A stretch of DNA of 64,000 nucleotides from Chromobotia macracanthus (lineage: Eukaryota > Chordata > Actinopteri > Cypriniformes > Botiidae). This document shows, piece by piece, positions 49,594 to 63,446 of this stretch. The notes beneath the pieces were generated by a model. The model did no database searches, had not been told where the DNA came from, and worked only from the letters and a program-made list of their open reading frames with translations. The position numbers and the translations under genes are program-made. Position 1 is the stretch's first letter. Each line of letters begins with the position of its first letter. The DNA lies in the NCBI GenBank assembly GCA_036877525.1, contig JAZGTH010000101.1, forward strand, positions 2,504,001 through 2,568,000. The letters are read 5' to 3'.

Positions 49594-52497
49594 CTACCTC
49601 GGCTGGAAGTCTGGGTAGAATATTCCACGTATCACACCGTCAATTACCATATTTGAAAATGTATCTGCAACAAGAAAGGAAACATTATTATATAATATTT
49701 ATATTCATCAAGTACATGTAACACAGAAATAACCTGTGGTATAGTAAGGTAAGTAAGCGAGTTAACCTAGCTAGTTAAGATAGGAGGTGAGTTATCTGAG
49801 CGATTCTTTTTAAAGACACCTGTTCAATTCACCCAAAAATGAAACTTTACTTACACTCACCCTCATGCCATCCTAGGTGTACATAACTTTCTTCAGCCAA
49901 ACACAATTGAAGTTACATTAAACAATATCCTTATATATTCCCAGCTTTTGACTTTTTATGAATTTAGCACTCCGATTTGTTTGCTCACATAGAAACATGA
50001 TTCATCGATTGCTAAATAGCTCAAAATATTAATCTTTACTTTCACAAACATATCGTTTTGCTTCAGAAGACATTAATTAACCCCCTCAAGTTCAGAGTAC
50101 TTTTATAATGGATGTGCTTTTTGGAGCTTTAAAATCTCAGGCATTGTTCAATGCCATTATAGAGCTGGAACGAGCCAGGATATTACTTAATGTAACTCCA
50201 ATTGTGTTCAGCTGAAAAATTAAAAAAAGTCATGTAGACCTAGGATGCCTTAAGGGCGAGTTGTTTTATAAGGTGAGTTATATTTTATAATTTCATTTTG
50301 GGGTTAACTTTTCCTTTAAAATGAACTGCAATTGATCTAAACAGCATGTTCTGCTGCGTTGTCTTGTTTATTCAATCAGAGAAGACAAGGCAAAGCAACA
50401 GAGATTTGTGTTGACATTTTCTTCACTCAAGTCCCTGCTCAAGGTCATTTCTGTTTCTCTTTTTCCCTCCACCCTTGTCACTTCCTGTCTCTTCTACATT
50501 ATCTTCTCCAATAAAGGCAAAAAGCCAAAAAATAAAACAACTTTGATTTTGACTATTTATTTTATATATACTGTTCTTCAGCACCCAGTCTTTTCTTCTC
50601 ATTACATAAAATTCAGAAGCAAGCAACTACTGCTACATATACATTCAGCTTATCTACACCACATATTCACCATATGAATCTACACTCACGAAACAACAGG
50701 ACCAAAATGTAGCCAAAGTGTTTTACCATTGGTGGCAGGTAGCAGATATGGATCCCTCTGGAAGAGCAGTGCTGGCTGGTGTGTCAGTTTACTGCAAAAA
50801 AATGGAGCAGAAATCTCAGTCAGAACAGTATGTCTCATAAGCTAGTTTTCTGTTTTTGATGACAGCTTGATAACACAAAGCTGACTGTGATATTTATCAC
50901 ACATGTGTCATTTCCCAGAGGCACCACAATAGTTTCTCAGACGCAGTTTTCTAAGGGAACACTAAACTGATCAGTATGTTACTGTGAACACGTTTGTACA
51001 GAAAACAGAAACCTGTCAACGTTCATTCTGAAACAATGTGTGGTTGTTTCAGGTTAAATTTCGTTTTTTAAAAAGCCTACAAACCTTGATTCTTCTGATT
51101 CAGTTTCAAATGATCTACGCAAAACAAAAAGACAGTAACGTTAACAGTGCACATTTTCAACACTTTCTTTTTAGATAAGGCCTTGGAGAGACAAAGGCCC
51201 TTACAGAGACAAAAATTACACCCTATAAAACCTTACCCACAACTCTCTGTTTTTGGCAGTGATGGGAAATGGCGGATATTTAGGAAATCCAAGAATATCT
51301 TTGGAAGTATCTCATTTTCCATGATTATAGTCTATACCACACACAGGAGAATAAACAAATGGTTATTCTAGTGTGAACAAGGAATGTTTTCTATTATTCA
51401 ATGTTCAGGTTACATAAACCAGCATATGGATGTTTAGACCGATCAGTACCTGAAGGTAGAGTTCTAATCCATGTCTTCTCTGCTCAAGAACCTTGGGAAC
51501 CCAGTTCCTCACATGCTTTGAAGGGATTTCAGGAGGTTTAATGATCTTTTTAAGCTGTAAAAAACGGTAATTAAGGAAAAAACTTCATCCAAGACACTTT
51601 GAGTCAGAAAATAACAGCCGACCGCAATCATACAGCTGATTTGAGTAATATTATGACAACATTAATATTACTCCTTATGACCATATCAATGTGTACATAC
51701 AAAGTCAAACAAGAGAGAAAGTATTATCATACTGTGCTAATGTTTACAAATGTATTACAGGAACTAAGAATTATAGCTTGAGCAACACTGCTTCATTTTT
51801 TCTCAAATATGTGCTTTTGTTCATGTATCCCCAGAATTTCTCCATAAAAAGGAACAGCAAACAACATTAATGCTGACAAAGCCTGTAGATCTATGCCATT
51901 GCACAACTTTGTTTTGTAAGTTTATCCATTTTATAAATGTTTTAGTAATCTTTGTTCATCAAGTAATTTACTGCGGCGTTGTTAAGTAGCTCTTAATGTA
52001 ATGCGAACTTACCATTTTATGTACAGCATGGAATTCACTGTATCGTTTCTCTACTGTATGCTGTCTACCACACATAAGTACATCGATTTTAAAAACCTGA
52101 GAAGAAAACAATAAATGTCATTCTGTGGTCGACATTTAAAAACATCTCAGATGGCTCGAGTGTCAGCTTAAAGTCCCTGTAAATACAGTCTAAAAAAATC
52201 TAGAAAGCTCCCTATCTAGTCAACCATTTCGGCAATCATTTACAATCGCTTTGGAAACGAAAAGCATATTGCTGTCCAGGTAGGCAGATCACAAGGTTTT
52301 GAGTCACATCCAAACATTTAACGCTTTAAATGGACTTTGATGGATACTGAAACAGTTGAGGTTTTATGTTTGTTATCATGAGCCTATTCACGACCGCTGT
52401 CGAGACTAAAAACAAACATGTAACTCACCGTGTAGCCCTTCTCCGCATTACTGCCCTCCGATCGAAAAGACGGGATTGACACTTCTATACAATTCAT
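49594..52497 (-). CDS. snx24: Sorting nexin 24
   Basis: SNX24 is a short sorting nexin made almost wholly of a PX domain, which binds phosphoinositides on endosomal membranes. Exons: 52429-52497, 52013-52096, 51450-51554, 51237-51331, 51085-51114, 50727-50791, 49594-49664. They total 519 bp, 172 aa (human 169). The protein reads MNCIEVSIPSFRSEG at the start, then VFKIDVLMCGRQHTVEKRYSE (the RYSEF motif of PX domains), KPPEIPSKHVRNWVPKVLEQ, LPKIFLDFLNIRHFPSLPK, an acidic FETESEES and the conserved C-terminus GVIRGIFYPDFQPR. All splice phases agree. The 30-bp fifth exon is short and easily missed by gene finders. Confidence 0.96.
49808..50321. mobile_element. Palindromic MITE in last snx24 intron
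   Basis: The left arm (TTTTAAAGACACC, then CACCCAAAAATGAAAC, CATCCTAGGTGTACAT and AACACAATTGAAGTTACATT) is matched in reverse complement by the right arm (AACACAATTGGAGTTACATT, CATCCTAGGTCTACAT, CCCCAAAATGAAA, TTTTAAAGG). The arms are about 120 bp and the element about 515 bp. It lacks a transposase and lies between snx24 exons 6 and 7. Confidence 0.8.
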
Positions 52498-53803
52498 ACT
52501 CTTACGCGGTTTATCTGTTATTGTGTAGCACAGCAAATCAAATAACTGTTAATGGTTTTTGGCGATTTCTGTACTGGTTGGCAAGTTCACTGGGCGGCTG
52601 GTATGAAAAGTATCGCAAATATCGGTGCGCGTTTCTTCTCCATCGCCTGCAGAAGGTTCAGTGGTTAGTGTGGAAATGCAATACTGCCACCTATCATCAA
52701 ACTCATGCACTGCACTGGAAACAGTTGTGACAATACTTTCAAACAGATCCTTTTCGACTGATGGTGTGTATGGCTACATGCACACTTATGAATGAATTCA
52801 AACCTCCTAAACCTTTTAATACTCAGGTTACTGATCAGAGACATGGCTGGTTTGATGCTTTTTCAGCACTTTTCATGATTACAGTACACATGGCTTATTT
52901 TTTTAAACTGGCACAAATTGTTCTCTAGAGTGAGAACTGTTCGATGAACTATCATGTGACATATTTATGACAATATTAATATGAAAATAGCTTGATTTTC
53001 ATCCAGATTACATCATAATTTAATATAAAATATTTGTAGATTTCAGTAGTATTTCTTATAATTCTGAAGTTAAGCTCTATTTATGGTGTCAGTTATCACC
53101 AGCAATTGCACAAAAACAATGTGATTGATGTATACTTTAACACCTTGATTTAGGGTGTAAATAAAATACTATCCTGTTATGTAATGTGGGCCTGTAAAGT
53201 CAAAATACAAATTAAAACATTCTTTTGGTGAGGTTGAGTGTACAGTTATTTATTCAAGTAATTTTCACTTTATATATATAAAAAGTGTTGCAGTAATATG
53301 AGCATCTGTATATAAATATCTACTCAGAATACACATCCAAAGCATCGCTTAAGCAAAATAAAGCATGTTTTCAGAAAAAACCCCAGTGTAGGTCTGCTCA
53401 ACAACAGCTGAAGGTTTTTTTAACTTTTTATCACTCTAAAGGAATGGTGATGTATGTGGGGAACGTGTGGTCTGCCAAACGTTTCCACCAGTAAAGCCAC
53501 AATTTCCCTATAAGAGGAATCCAGCACAATATGACCCTGGACTCAAAAATCATTGTTTTTCTTTTTACTTTTGCTTTGTAATTTTTTAACATAGCAAACA
53601 AACAAACATGAATAATGCGATTCACTGTAGAACTGTACCTATACCTCAGCGATTTATATTGTGTGGCATAGTCAATACTAAAAATGCCCTGTTGATTTTT
53701 GGCTCTCACAAATAGAAAAGTGATTGTCAGCATCCGTTCTTCTGTTAAGTTCATCATACTGCTTTTCTCGTGATCCCTATTCCATGGGATCCTTCAGTAT
53801 ATT
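52498..53803. other. snx24 upstream region and lox 3' UTR
   Basis: The part next to 52497 is the likely snx24 promoter (a slightly GC-richer stretch to about 52640, without a clear box). The part below 53804 is the probable lox 3' UTR, with a minus-strand AATAAA near 53250. The open frame at 53431-53757 falls inside that UTR and is not a gene. Confidence 0.5.
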
Positions 53804-56800
53804 TTAATACCTGAAATAAAGCAGACATTCATTCATCAGTTTTGCCTAAATGTATTTAAATGATTCATTATTCATTATTATAAGTGATTAAAGTACATGT
53901 GGAGAAAGTCATACTTACTGCGAAATATGACATCCTGACACATAAGCGTAGTTTCCGGTGTAACGAACATCACAGCGGATTATATTGTTACTGTAGTCTG
54001 ACTCTGGCACCTGGTAACTGGGATTTACACTAACCTACGGAAATGGAAGAAGAGGTTGGAATTATGGAACATGACACTGGAAGTGACTTGAAAACAAGAA
54101 GCTAATATCATTTAGGTCTGAGATGAAACCTTGAGGATGTAGTTTCCAGGTTTTACGTCAGTAATATCTATCCACTGACAGTCGATGTCTGCATTGTAAG
54201 TATCATAGCACCCTGGACTCAGTCCCTGGAACCACAACACTTCAGATCTTAGTATCTTAGCACAGTTTTTGGAACATCAATGACATCAGCAATATGAATA
54301 TGCTAATCATACAGCACCCTGATATATATCACAGAATAATGTTACCATATGATGCCATTACAGTACCACAGTAGTATCACAGTACGTTTTTGTAAGTGTA
54401 TACAGTCATGCATTTTACACTGTGGCCAGTTACTCGTTGCAAATACATATAGTACACATTTTGTTCTGAAACCTAGTGCAGTGCCCACATGTAAGCAGCA
54501 TTTTAAGTCATCATAGGCGTGCACCAGACTGTTTTAGAATGCAACATTATGCTGTCTTCTACAATATATGTAACCCTCACTAACAAAGTTATCCCATAAT
54601 GCCTTGCAACAGGATCAGTTTAAAAATATATATATGATTACGTATTTATTCTCAAGTAACATGCAGTTGGCAAACCTCATTGAAATGATTTGTAAGTTGA
54701 TTCTCCTGTGTGCAGTTTATATGACTTTCATATTCCACTTCATTTAAAATGGTTTATTTTTCAGATTTCATCAGACAACATGTAAATCAATATATTAGAT
54801 CCACATAAGTATGATTACTTCAATAAATAAAACTCAGACACTGTAACATCTAACCTGAGTGTGGGAGGTACATGCATATCGTCTGTAGTAACCGTAGTCA
54901 CATGATGTGTCCTCCAGACAGAAGCTCGCCTTGTGTCCCTCAGCTACTCTTCTCTGAGAAGTGGCATCCAGCAGGTCATAGTGACTGAACTCATCCATGC
55001 TGTGGTAGTGCCTGTAAAATTATTCAGGTTACCGTTATGCATCAGTTTAAACTAGTCTGTTTCAAATGTTCTCTGCCTCTTGAAACTGCATTGCTAACTG
55101 GTGTAGCTAACAGATTTTAAATGCCTGCCATACAACGCATTAATCTGATTAATAGATCCCTTTAACATCTGGACATACATCAACTCTTTAGGCAGAGAAA
55201 GCTTTTGTCAAATTCACTTCATGGCCAACATGTAAGCAGGAATTTACATTACTCCTTATGCATCCTAAAACAGTTTCAAAGAAGCCATGGAAAACATTAA
55301 ACTGAGTGTTAAAATTGCTTCATAGCCAAAACATACTGTACTCATACTGCACACTTCACCACCACCCACATAAAGCATATTTTTCAGTGTTGATTTTAGT
55401 AACATATTTGAAAACAGTCATATTATGACAAGTCAAATAGATGCTGGTCAGCACACACCCCATTTATGCCTAATTTCAGTTCAGAGCTAAAGTCATTGTA
55501 TACACTGGAGTTTGTCCAAATGTACCCCATAGTAGGCGGTAAGACGTGGATTACTTCAGGACAAAACTATGCTGTGAGTCGACTTGAGCAGCAAAAGTGG
55601 GCCCCTGCTAAGTGTTTTCATTCAGACAAGAACACTGATCTTTTTCCTTCTAAAAACACAACTGCTAGCACTATTCTGATATCACAAATTACCTAATTCC
55701 AAACCACGATAAATGAGTTTTACAATCTTGCTTTGACCTCAGGAATTCAGTTGGGTACATTGTAATTGTCCCGATTAGACCTTCCAATAGCTATGTGATG
55801 AATTACCAAAGATTAAGTGAGAAAATGCAGATTACACAGTTTAAGACTTACTTAAACTGTGATTTTAGAGATTACACAGACTTGGACTTACTGGTGGCAG
55901 CTGTGCCATTCCCAGGTGTAGCGTGGCCTGCTGGGAAGAAAGTCGGAGGTGCCTTGGTTCTTGACCCGCTGCGGGAACCTCAGCAACATACGCGTGTCAT
56001 AATCTCTCACGCTGGACCTGTACGCGGAGCTGCTCGACAAAAATACCACAGCAATTACAAAATAGACATTCTTTTGAGTTTCTCTTATTGTCCTAACAGT
56101 CTTAGAATGTTTCTTTTGGCCACACGGCCAGATTTCAAGCCGTGTCTGGAACAACTGCAGTGTTTTAGAGAAACACTCCCCCTCACATTAACTGCATGAA
56201 ACCATTCTCGTGGGCCGCAGTAATGTGTTTTGCAGTCTCTTTTATGATGAATTTTCCACGTAAACAGCTTTATGTGAAGTCTGTTTGTAGAATCCTTTCA
56301 CTTCCCATCGTGGCAGGAATTCTTTTTAAAGCTTCCCCATTTTCACAGCACTGGTTTGAGTTAAAGGATCTTCGTACCACATATGTTTTAAATAGGTTCC
56401 CATGACTCATCTGTTACACACAAAGGAATGCAAGTGTGCTAACTCTCTGTCTCTGGTTGCAAGCAGCCACCAGAAATCTTGATTACATTCTTCATATCAA
56501 TTATAATACCTTGCCAAGCAGTTTTCCTCAGAGGCACATCTGAGGTTGTACATTGGAACTCTCTGCACGTAGGCGGATGCTTGAATGTAGTACGGGTCTG
56601 CCACAAGATCAGGCAAACCTACGGAACACTGAAACGTTTTATTAAAAGATACAAGAAAATGCACAGAACTATTGCTGCTGAAACATAAACCAGCCTGGTG
56701 GTTACCAGGAGGTTTGCTGGTCTTAGCCGGTTCAAACTGATTAAACTGGTCTTTCAGACTAACCAACTGATGAGTGACCAAAACCCCTCTAAAACCATCA

Positions 56801-56994
56801 ACAAGACCACCCAGTGAAAACCAGCAAATCAGGTTAAGCTATGCCAGTACTTTAACCATAAAATGCATACATGTCAAAAATAATCATAATTTTGTTACAT
56901 TTTTCACATGAAGGGATCTTTTCATTGGACACTCCATTTCCCAGTTGAAGTCTATTTGAGCAGTAATGTGATGTAATTGTTATCAACATATCAG

Positions 56995-57033
<39 letters not shown>

Positions 57034-57084
57034 TTTCACTTTCTTCTATTATATAAGAAAGTGAAAAACTCAAGTTCAACTAAA

Positions 57085-57183
<99 letters not shown>

Positions 57184-58018
57184 CTTTATCCAAAGCGATT
57201 TACAGTATTCAATTTATAGTTACAATGTATTTCCATTGATAACACAAGCAGTATTATTAATAATATGCCGCTAATTGGTCATTTTGACCCACGCGTAAAA
57301 GTTACATTACTTATTTCGATCAATTTAATCATAATATGACGTAATTAATATTAGCAGAGATGACAACACAACATCAGTACTTACCATACTGAAAGTATCC
57401 TGTTCCATATCCCGGGCGCTGTCTGGGAGAGGGTCTTTCGTATGTGTCATAATAGTTATAAGACGGGTTGTCTGGATCGGTGGACTTGTACGGATTGTAA
57501 GGATCATCTCCAACCATAACATCATCGTCCCGTCTGCCACTGTTCAGAGGAGGAGGTGGTCTCAGCGCGGATCTGTCGGTGTCGTTGGCCGATATTTGCA
57601 GCTGGTCCGTGTGATTCCTGCGCTCCGGTAATTCTCTGACTCGCCCTCCATTGCCACCTGATATCCAGCGGGAGACACCGCCGCGCGCGCCGGTACGCGC
57701 GGACCCGCGGCTGTGAGAAGGTCGTAAAGAGGACGGTGAACCGTCGGTTCTCGCAGCCGCATCATCATTGCGAACAATGGCGATCGGCCTGGGTTGAGTC
57801 TGCTCTCTGGTTCCGTCTCGTCTTAACGGTGCCTGATATTCCGAACCTCGACTTAATATGCTGAAGAGTTTGCCATTGTGTTGCCATTGTATGGTTTGTC
57901 TAAGAGCTGCAGGTCCAGCTCCGGCTTGGCGCTGAGAATTGCCAGTGTGTGCTATGCAAATTAATAAACAGACGTGCGCAAATGCGTAAATTAAGATGTC
58001 AATTAAACTCGCACTCAT
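53804..58018 (-). CDS. lox: Lysyl oxidase (protein-lysine 6-oxidase)
   Basis: LOX is a secreted copper amine oxidase that oxidises lysines in collagen and elastin to allow cross-linking. Exons: 57385-58018, 56510-56618, 55892-56032, 54855-55011, 54130-54225, 53919-54034 and 53804-53810. They total 1,260 bp, 419 aa (human 417). In order: signal peptide (about 1-25, with LIYAFAHVCLLICIA); basic Arg-rich propeptide with an NHT glycosylation site; MVGDD, the BMP1 cleavage context (Gly-Asp); [20 protein letters not shown]; the copper site [20 protein letters not shown]; the quinone-cofactor lysine in GHKASFCLEDTSCDYG and its partner tyrosine in GCYDTYNADIDCQW; and the terminal VSGCHISQY. The last exon carries only the final Tyr codon and the stop. 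Catalytic residues are intact. Confidence 0.97.
56691..56850. repeat. CCAGC/CTGGT-rich dispersed repeat
   Basis: It is rich in CCAGC, CTGGT and ACCAACTGAT words on both strands (CAGCCTGGTGGTTACC, GGTTTGCTGGTCTTAG), a pattern of a common fish dispersed repeat. It lies in lox intron 1 next to exon 2 and has no coding capacity. Confidence 0.5.
56996..57180. repeat. (TA)n - hairpin - (TA)n(TG)n compound repeat
   Basis: A TA run (56996-57029), a perfect inverted repeat with 15-bp arms GTTTTTCACTTTCTT (57031-57045 and 57055-57069, 9-bp loop), a second TA run (about 57085-57121) and about 29 TG units (57122-57180) follow one another in lox intron 1. Confidence 0.93.
57181..57234 (-). mobile_element. 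SINE tail fragment
   Basis: AGACTTTATCCAAAGCGATT followed by TACAGTATTCAATTTATA is the tail end of the SINE family seen at 35190-35343, joined directly to the TG microsatellite. Confidence 0.5.
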
Positions 58019-58330
58019 TTTTAATTGTTAAATTTGGCTCCTCAGATGGTTCTGCTTGTCGACGTTCCGGTAACTTTCACTTAGGGGAACAAAAGAGTTG
58101 TGTTCCTTCATAAAGTGACTTATAAATGCAATCAAATAAAGTGAGACTTACATGACGAAAACGCAAGATCTCAATGCGACCTCTTATTGCTCTGAACTTA
58201 TTTCTGACTTTCTGATGCTCAAAGGGTACGAGGGAGGAGGAGTTGATTTTTACAGAACTGATTTCGTTGCTATACAAGCTCCGGTAACGGAAATCTCTGC
58301 TCTTATAGAGCCATTAAACGTGAGCTGTTT
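58019..58330 (-). promoter_or_regulatory. lox upstream region with candidate TATA box
   Basis: On the minus strand GCTCTATAAGAGC occurs at about 58300-58312, roughly 290 bp before the start codon, leaving room for a 5' UTR. It is the only good TATA-like match close to lox. The assignment is inference. Confidence 0.3.
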
Positions 58331-61300
58331 GATCTTCACAAACAAGACACAAACATGCAAATAACACAAACAGGCTGTTTCCCAGCGCAGATAATGTTCA
58401 TTATTAGAATATGTAGAAGCCAAAGATTAAAACTGATGCCACTGTGACATCTTACACCAGTAGCCTAAATAATATTTCATGATGTCAGTATTGAAAGTCA
58501 TCTAGTAATAGTACAGTTAAATACATTCCAAATATAGTAATATAACATGTAATTGCTCAATCTGAATGTCAACGTGCAATATGAACAAAATATGTTATAA
58601 TATAAGATAAACAGAATTGGGTTTTTTTCTGGATTAGCATTGACTAGGTTGTGTTATAACAAATATGGCTCTGGTCGAGTTTGACTTTTGGATGAACCCT
58701 TAACAGGCACTTAAAATAAATAAATACACACTTGCCAAAATGTCCACACATTTCAATGTTCTCACAGCATAAGACCTGCAGAATTCCTGAAATTTGTTGC
58801 ACATGAAACAAAACAATTTTCTTTCATTCTTCTATAAATCGCACCCAGTCTCTTTCTAGGCGCTTTGTTGAAGACAAAGTTGTGTGGTTTACGAGGTGCT
58901 ACTTTAAACATCACATCATGTGCTTGGTTACAGTAGGAGGAAACGGCTCTGCGTTCATCACATGATGCACTGTTTATAACATGCGATCATAAACGCACCT
59001 GGGCCACCCAGACTTTAACGTAGATATTCCTCCACAGTTTCCATCGATTTTACGTGCTTTTATTTGCATCCACTGCTCTTACACTTTCTCATGAGCAGTA
59101 CGTCCTGCGTCTTGCTGTGGAAAACTAATTGCTAGTTAGAAAAAGCAACGGTGTCTAAATTCTGCGTCTAACCTCATTGCCAGCAACAAACCACAAAGAC
59201 AGAGAAGTCACACTAGAAAGATCTTATGCTTTTCAGTGGACCAACAGATAATGTATATATATAACAAATTACATATATAATATTTCATTGTGAGTCTCTG
59301 AAAACATACACTATTCAGTCTTATGTATGCTGCTACAGATTCATCACTAATGAAAAGGACGAACAGCCATAATGCAAACGTTACCATTTTTCAAACGGTA
59401 TCTATTGTGGACACTAGAGGGCATATTTTAATAAAACCGACGTGATTAAAGTCCAGAAGTAAAATGATTGCATGATTCTGTATCCACACTTAATGTGCGT
59501 TTAGTATAATAACTGATAACAGCACATATATACCCAGATGTCAAACTTTGTAAATTAGCCTGCTATATACGGAGAAGTCCAAAAGTCTTACACCACTAGT
59601 GAAAATGTTCATTTGTTAATTACAAATTATGTCAGTAACTAAATGATAACTAAAAAAAATGAAAACTAAAAAAATAACTAAATGTAACTTTAGTTATAAA
59701 ATCAGAATTTGTTAGTAATTGGTATATCCATCTTTGGCTTTATTGACGCATGTACTTGTGTTGGCACAAGACTTCATAAGTTTGTGCAAAATCCCAGCAT
59801 GATCTGTGTTTCAACAGAGCATCTTGAATGCATTCATTGAATCAGGCAATCTGAACCTGTGTACAAAAGAAAGTAAGTATAAAGAACATTTCTACTCCAT
59901 TTACATTAAAACTTTTCTAAAATAATTTTAAACTGTTTTAAAGTTTTTCCTCAGACTGTGAAATAAGAACGTTTTGGATCTCATTTATTTTTTATAAAGA
60001 TGATCAAAAGAGAATCTGTGACCTGTTGACTGCCTTTAAATGGAAAATACATGTTTAAGTATAAAACATAAACTGCTTTCATAGCTCAATCCTACATTAC
60101 GATGAAACAAAATTGTCTCTTCTAGTCTGAAACCAACCTTACATGACCTCCCTGAACTGCTTGTGTAAGGCTTACACTTGCCAACAGGATAATTTTGCAT
60201 CAAAAAATTGTTTTCTACCCAAAATTTCCTGGAAGTACACAAATCCTGGATAAACTAAATACATCTGAACCAGAGTGAGAAATTAGGCATTGGGGGCTCA
60301 TGGGGGATGACATAAATAAAATGAATGTCAAATACAGCAGTATGGTGTACAACACTTAAGATAAACAACAGCATGGAAAGAAACTTGGCAAACCTCTGTG
60401 ATATATATACACAGAAAGAGTCAACAGCTAAAGGCAGCATTATAAAATCAGATCATAAATTCCTTTCTTCCTCCATCTGCTCCAGCATTCAGAGATAAAT
60501 AAAGTGTTTTTCTTCCCAAGGACTCAGATGGGATATTCAGAGAATGGACTGCAGGCATTTCAGAATGTCTACCATGTTCCAAAAGGCCAGATCCAAACAT
60601 TTTAATAAAGTCTCGCATTCCGATGTAACCATCAAACATGTCGACAGCGTGCCATCTTTCTGAGCTAAATTGCAGTCTGTCTGCATTACAGAAAAAAGTA
60701 CTTTGTCTTTGAGCCAGATGAGCAGAACCAGCTGTACTGGGTCACTTTTGTTTTTGTACCTCACCCGGTTTATGCCGAGCCAGGCTTCCCTACCTTTGGC
60801 AAGGCTCACTCTTGCTTTCCTCAGACGGGAGAACCACATCTGAAAGTAATTAACCTAGTTCCTCCATCCACGTTGCTTGTGTTCTCTACAATTGATACTC
60901 AAAACCGTCTGGTGACTACACAGCGGTCTATAGGCCTAAAAGTAGCAGCCACAGGAAAATGAGGTGAAGAGGCAATGTGAATCATCAATCAGGCACAGAA
61001 TCAGACTGTGTCATGAGTAATGCAGGCTTTGGCATCACCTGTTTACATAACATTTGAAGCACAACATTATGGTAACCTCCTTTTGCTGCTATTTTGCAAT
61101 TTTGCTATTATGCCTAAACTTGGCAACATGGAAAAATGAATGCTTTTTAATGCAATCCAGAGGAAGAGGACAAGCTTCCTCTAGCGTCATCAGAATATTG
61201 CGAAGGCTGCATTTTATATTATTTGCACAACCTTGAAGTAGCACATAAATGGACTCCATAAACTTTCTAAACAGTGATACAATCCCAATATTGTTTTTCT

Positions 61301-63446
61301 TCAGTATTAATCCACTAATACTAATTTGTTTCAAAATATAAACTAACATTACACTTATATTACCCTCATTTATTTTTACAATTAAATGTTTTTAAAGCAA
61401 CTTAAAACATCATAAATTATCTAATATAACATCCATACAACTTGGAAAGCTATCACAATAAACTATCAACATGGCACAGATAATTTCAGATTTTTTCTTT
61501 GTAAAAAACAGCAGGTTTCCATTACTCAGAAGCATGGAGAGAAGCCTTAACTGGTATTGTGCACACATACAAACTGGCCTACGTGGCACTCGGCACGTGT
61601 AGACTGAATTGGGAGTGAATTCATAAAAAGTGAACAAGGGGAGGAGTTATACTCTCCTTTCGCAGAACACTGATTATGAAAGACTTGTAATGTCATCCCA
61701 TCTCTAGTGCTAAATGTTTCTGTTACTCTCTTTTGGCACATTTTCTCTCATTATAAATTCCATGGAAGAGGACTGTTTATGGGGCGAGTAAACCACAATG
61801 TTAATATTTTGGGATGACAAAAGAAAAATCCAAAGGTATCCCAGACTTTAACTAAACAGTAGATGTCCAAAGAGGAATTCTTCTGAAAGTCATGGTTTTT
61901 GTAGCCTGTTCTTGTTTGTCTTTGTTCTTGTAATGGAGTGTTCTTGTAAGCTGTTTGATTGAGGGGGAAACGGCAGAAGAAACCAGCGTTTAGTCTGTAT
62001 GTCTGGGGATAAAAATATGGATAATTGGGTATAAAGGACAGTGTAAATGTACATAAAACAACAAATAATTTAGGGGATACATAAATATATATGTATATAT
62101 ATTTTCAATTATGTATACATTAACATATTTGACCAAAATATCTATACAAGCACAATGATGTGGCCCAGTGTTGCAGTTTATTTCCATTAACATTGAAACC
62201 TAAATTCTAAGCTTAATTCTGCCTGCAATCCCACATGAACGTCTTCCAAAGCATTATCCCAGCATTGTTGAAATATAATCATTTTGCAAAGTCAATGCAA
62301 TAATAGACTTCTGGAATTTGCTTGATAGTAGCAGAATATATAGTCTATTCCTGAACTATACTTTACAAAAAAATGGCAATATAAAAAACAAAATGGCAGG
62401 GCATAAATGCATTAAACTGTTTATTTTATCAGGAGATATATGGACAGCCTACATGATGAGACCACGCTTGTCCATACCCGTCCATGATTTATGACCTCCT
62501 ATCACCCCTGGGTAACTTCACTATATAGGGTGTAACGCCAGCGCCATCTGCTAGTCGTAGAATGTAACTGTACGTCTCCAAAGCTCTTTGTATCCTTTGG
62601 CCAAATTATTTGACGTTTGATGTGTGGCAATTTCTTGTGCACACACTTAGCAAGCACACAGACTTTTGTTCAATTAAAATACAAGTTTTATTTCCAACGA
62701 TGCACATGGCTGCATAAACAAGGGAACAATGAGCAGCCAAAGGAGACAAACGATCACCACATGTTGTACAGCAGAACATTTAACCAAGAACAGGCAAATG
62801 TAATGCCACGGAAAACAATGTTAAAGATGCAATCAAGTTGACTAATCGTTCAGACAGGACCGTCCTCTACAAACTTTCAACAACGTTGCATATTTTTGTC
62901 CTGGAGTTCAGGAAGATGGTGTAGTGTAATCTTGTCTGATCCATTTAGCAATGCAGTTTGTCCAGCCAACGTCAGCACCTCTGCAACAAGGTACTGATAA
63001 ACCTTTTGCACGCTTCTTTTTCTTCATTGTCAACAAAAGACATTTAAGGCGATAAAAGGCAATTAAAGGCAATTACAGACAAATGTATAAGACATTGGCT
63101 TTAACGTATGGTTCAAATGTTTTCTCTTGGGTTATGTATTCACACTCATACGTCATCAGCATTTCAAAAGAAGAGCAAGAATTCTGTTACGTTGATGATA
63201 AATGTATGTAAAGTTTATTTTGATAAAAGCAACAGGTAAAAAAGTAATATATAAAAATAATAACTGTCACAGAATGGACTACAAAATATTTTTGTTGCAA
63301 TTGGACAACAAAACAAACAGCAAATTCCAACATACATAATTGTAATATGTATTATCAGCTCAATTCAACTCTAAATTAGACAGTTTTAAAATCACATGTT
63401 GTTAAAAAACTATGAAATGTAAAGGGTAATATACATAATAAAAGCC
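58331..63446. other. 5.1 kb without a recognised gene
   Basis: It is AT-rich with no family-like coding exon that I can place with confidence. At about 59575-59835 a sequence beginning AGTCCAAAAGTCTTACACCA resembles a dispersed repeat. Two open minus-strand frames at 60448-60839 are discussed as a weak finding. The stretch below 63447 is the 3' UTR of the C1q gene. Confidence 0.5.

Noticed and set aside
53431..53757. 108-aa minus-strand frame
   Set aside because: Lies directly after the lox stop codon, inside its 3' UTR.
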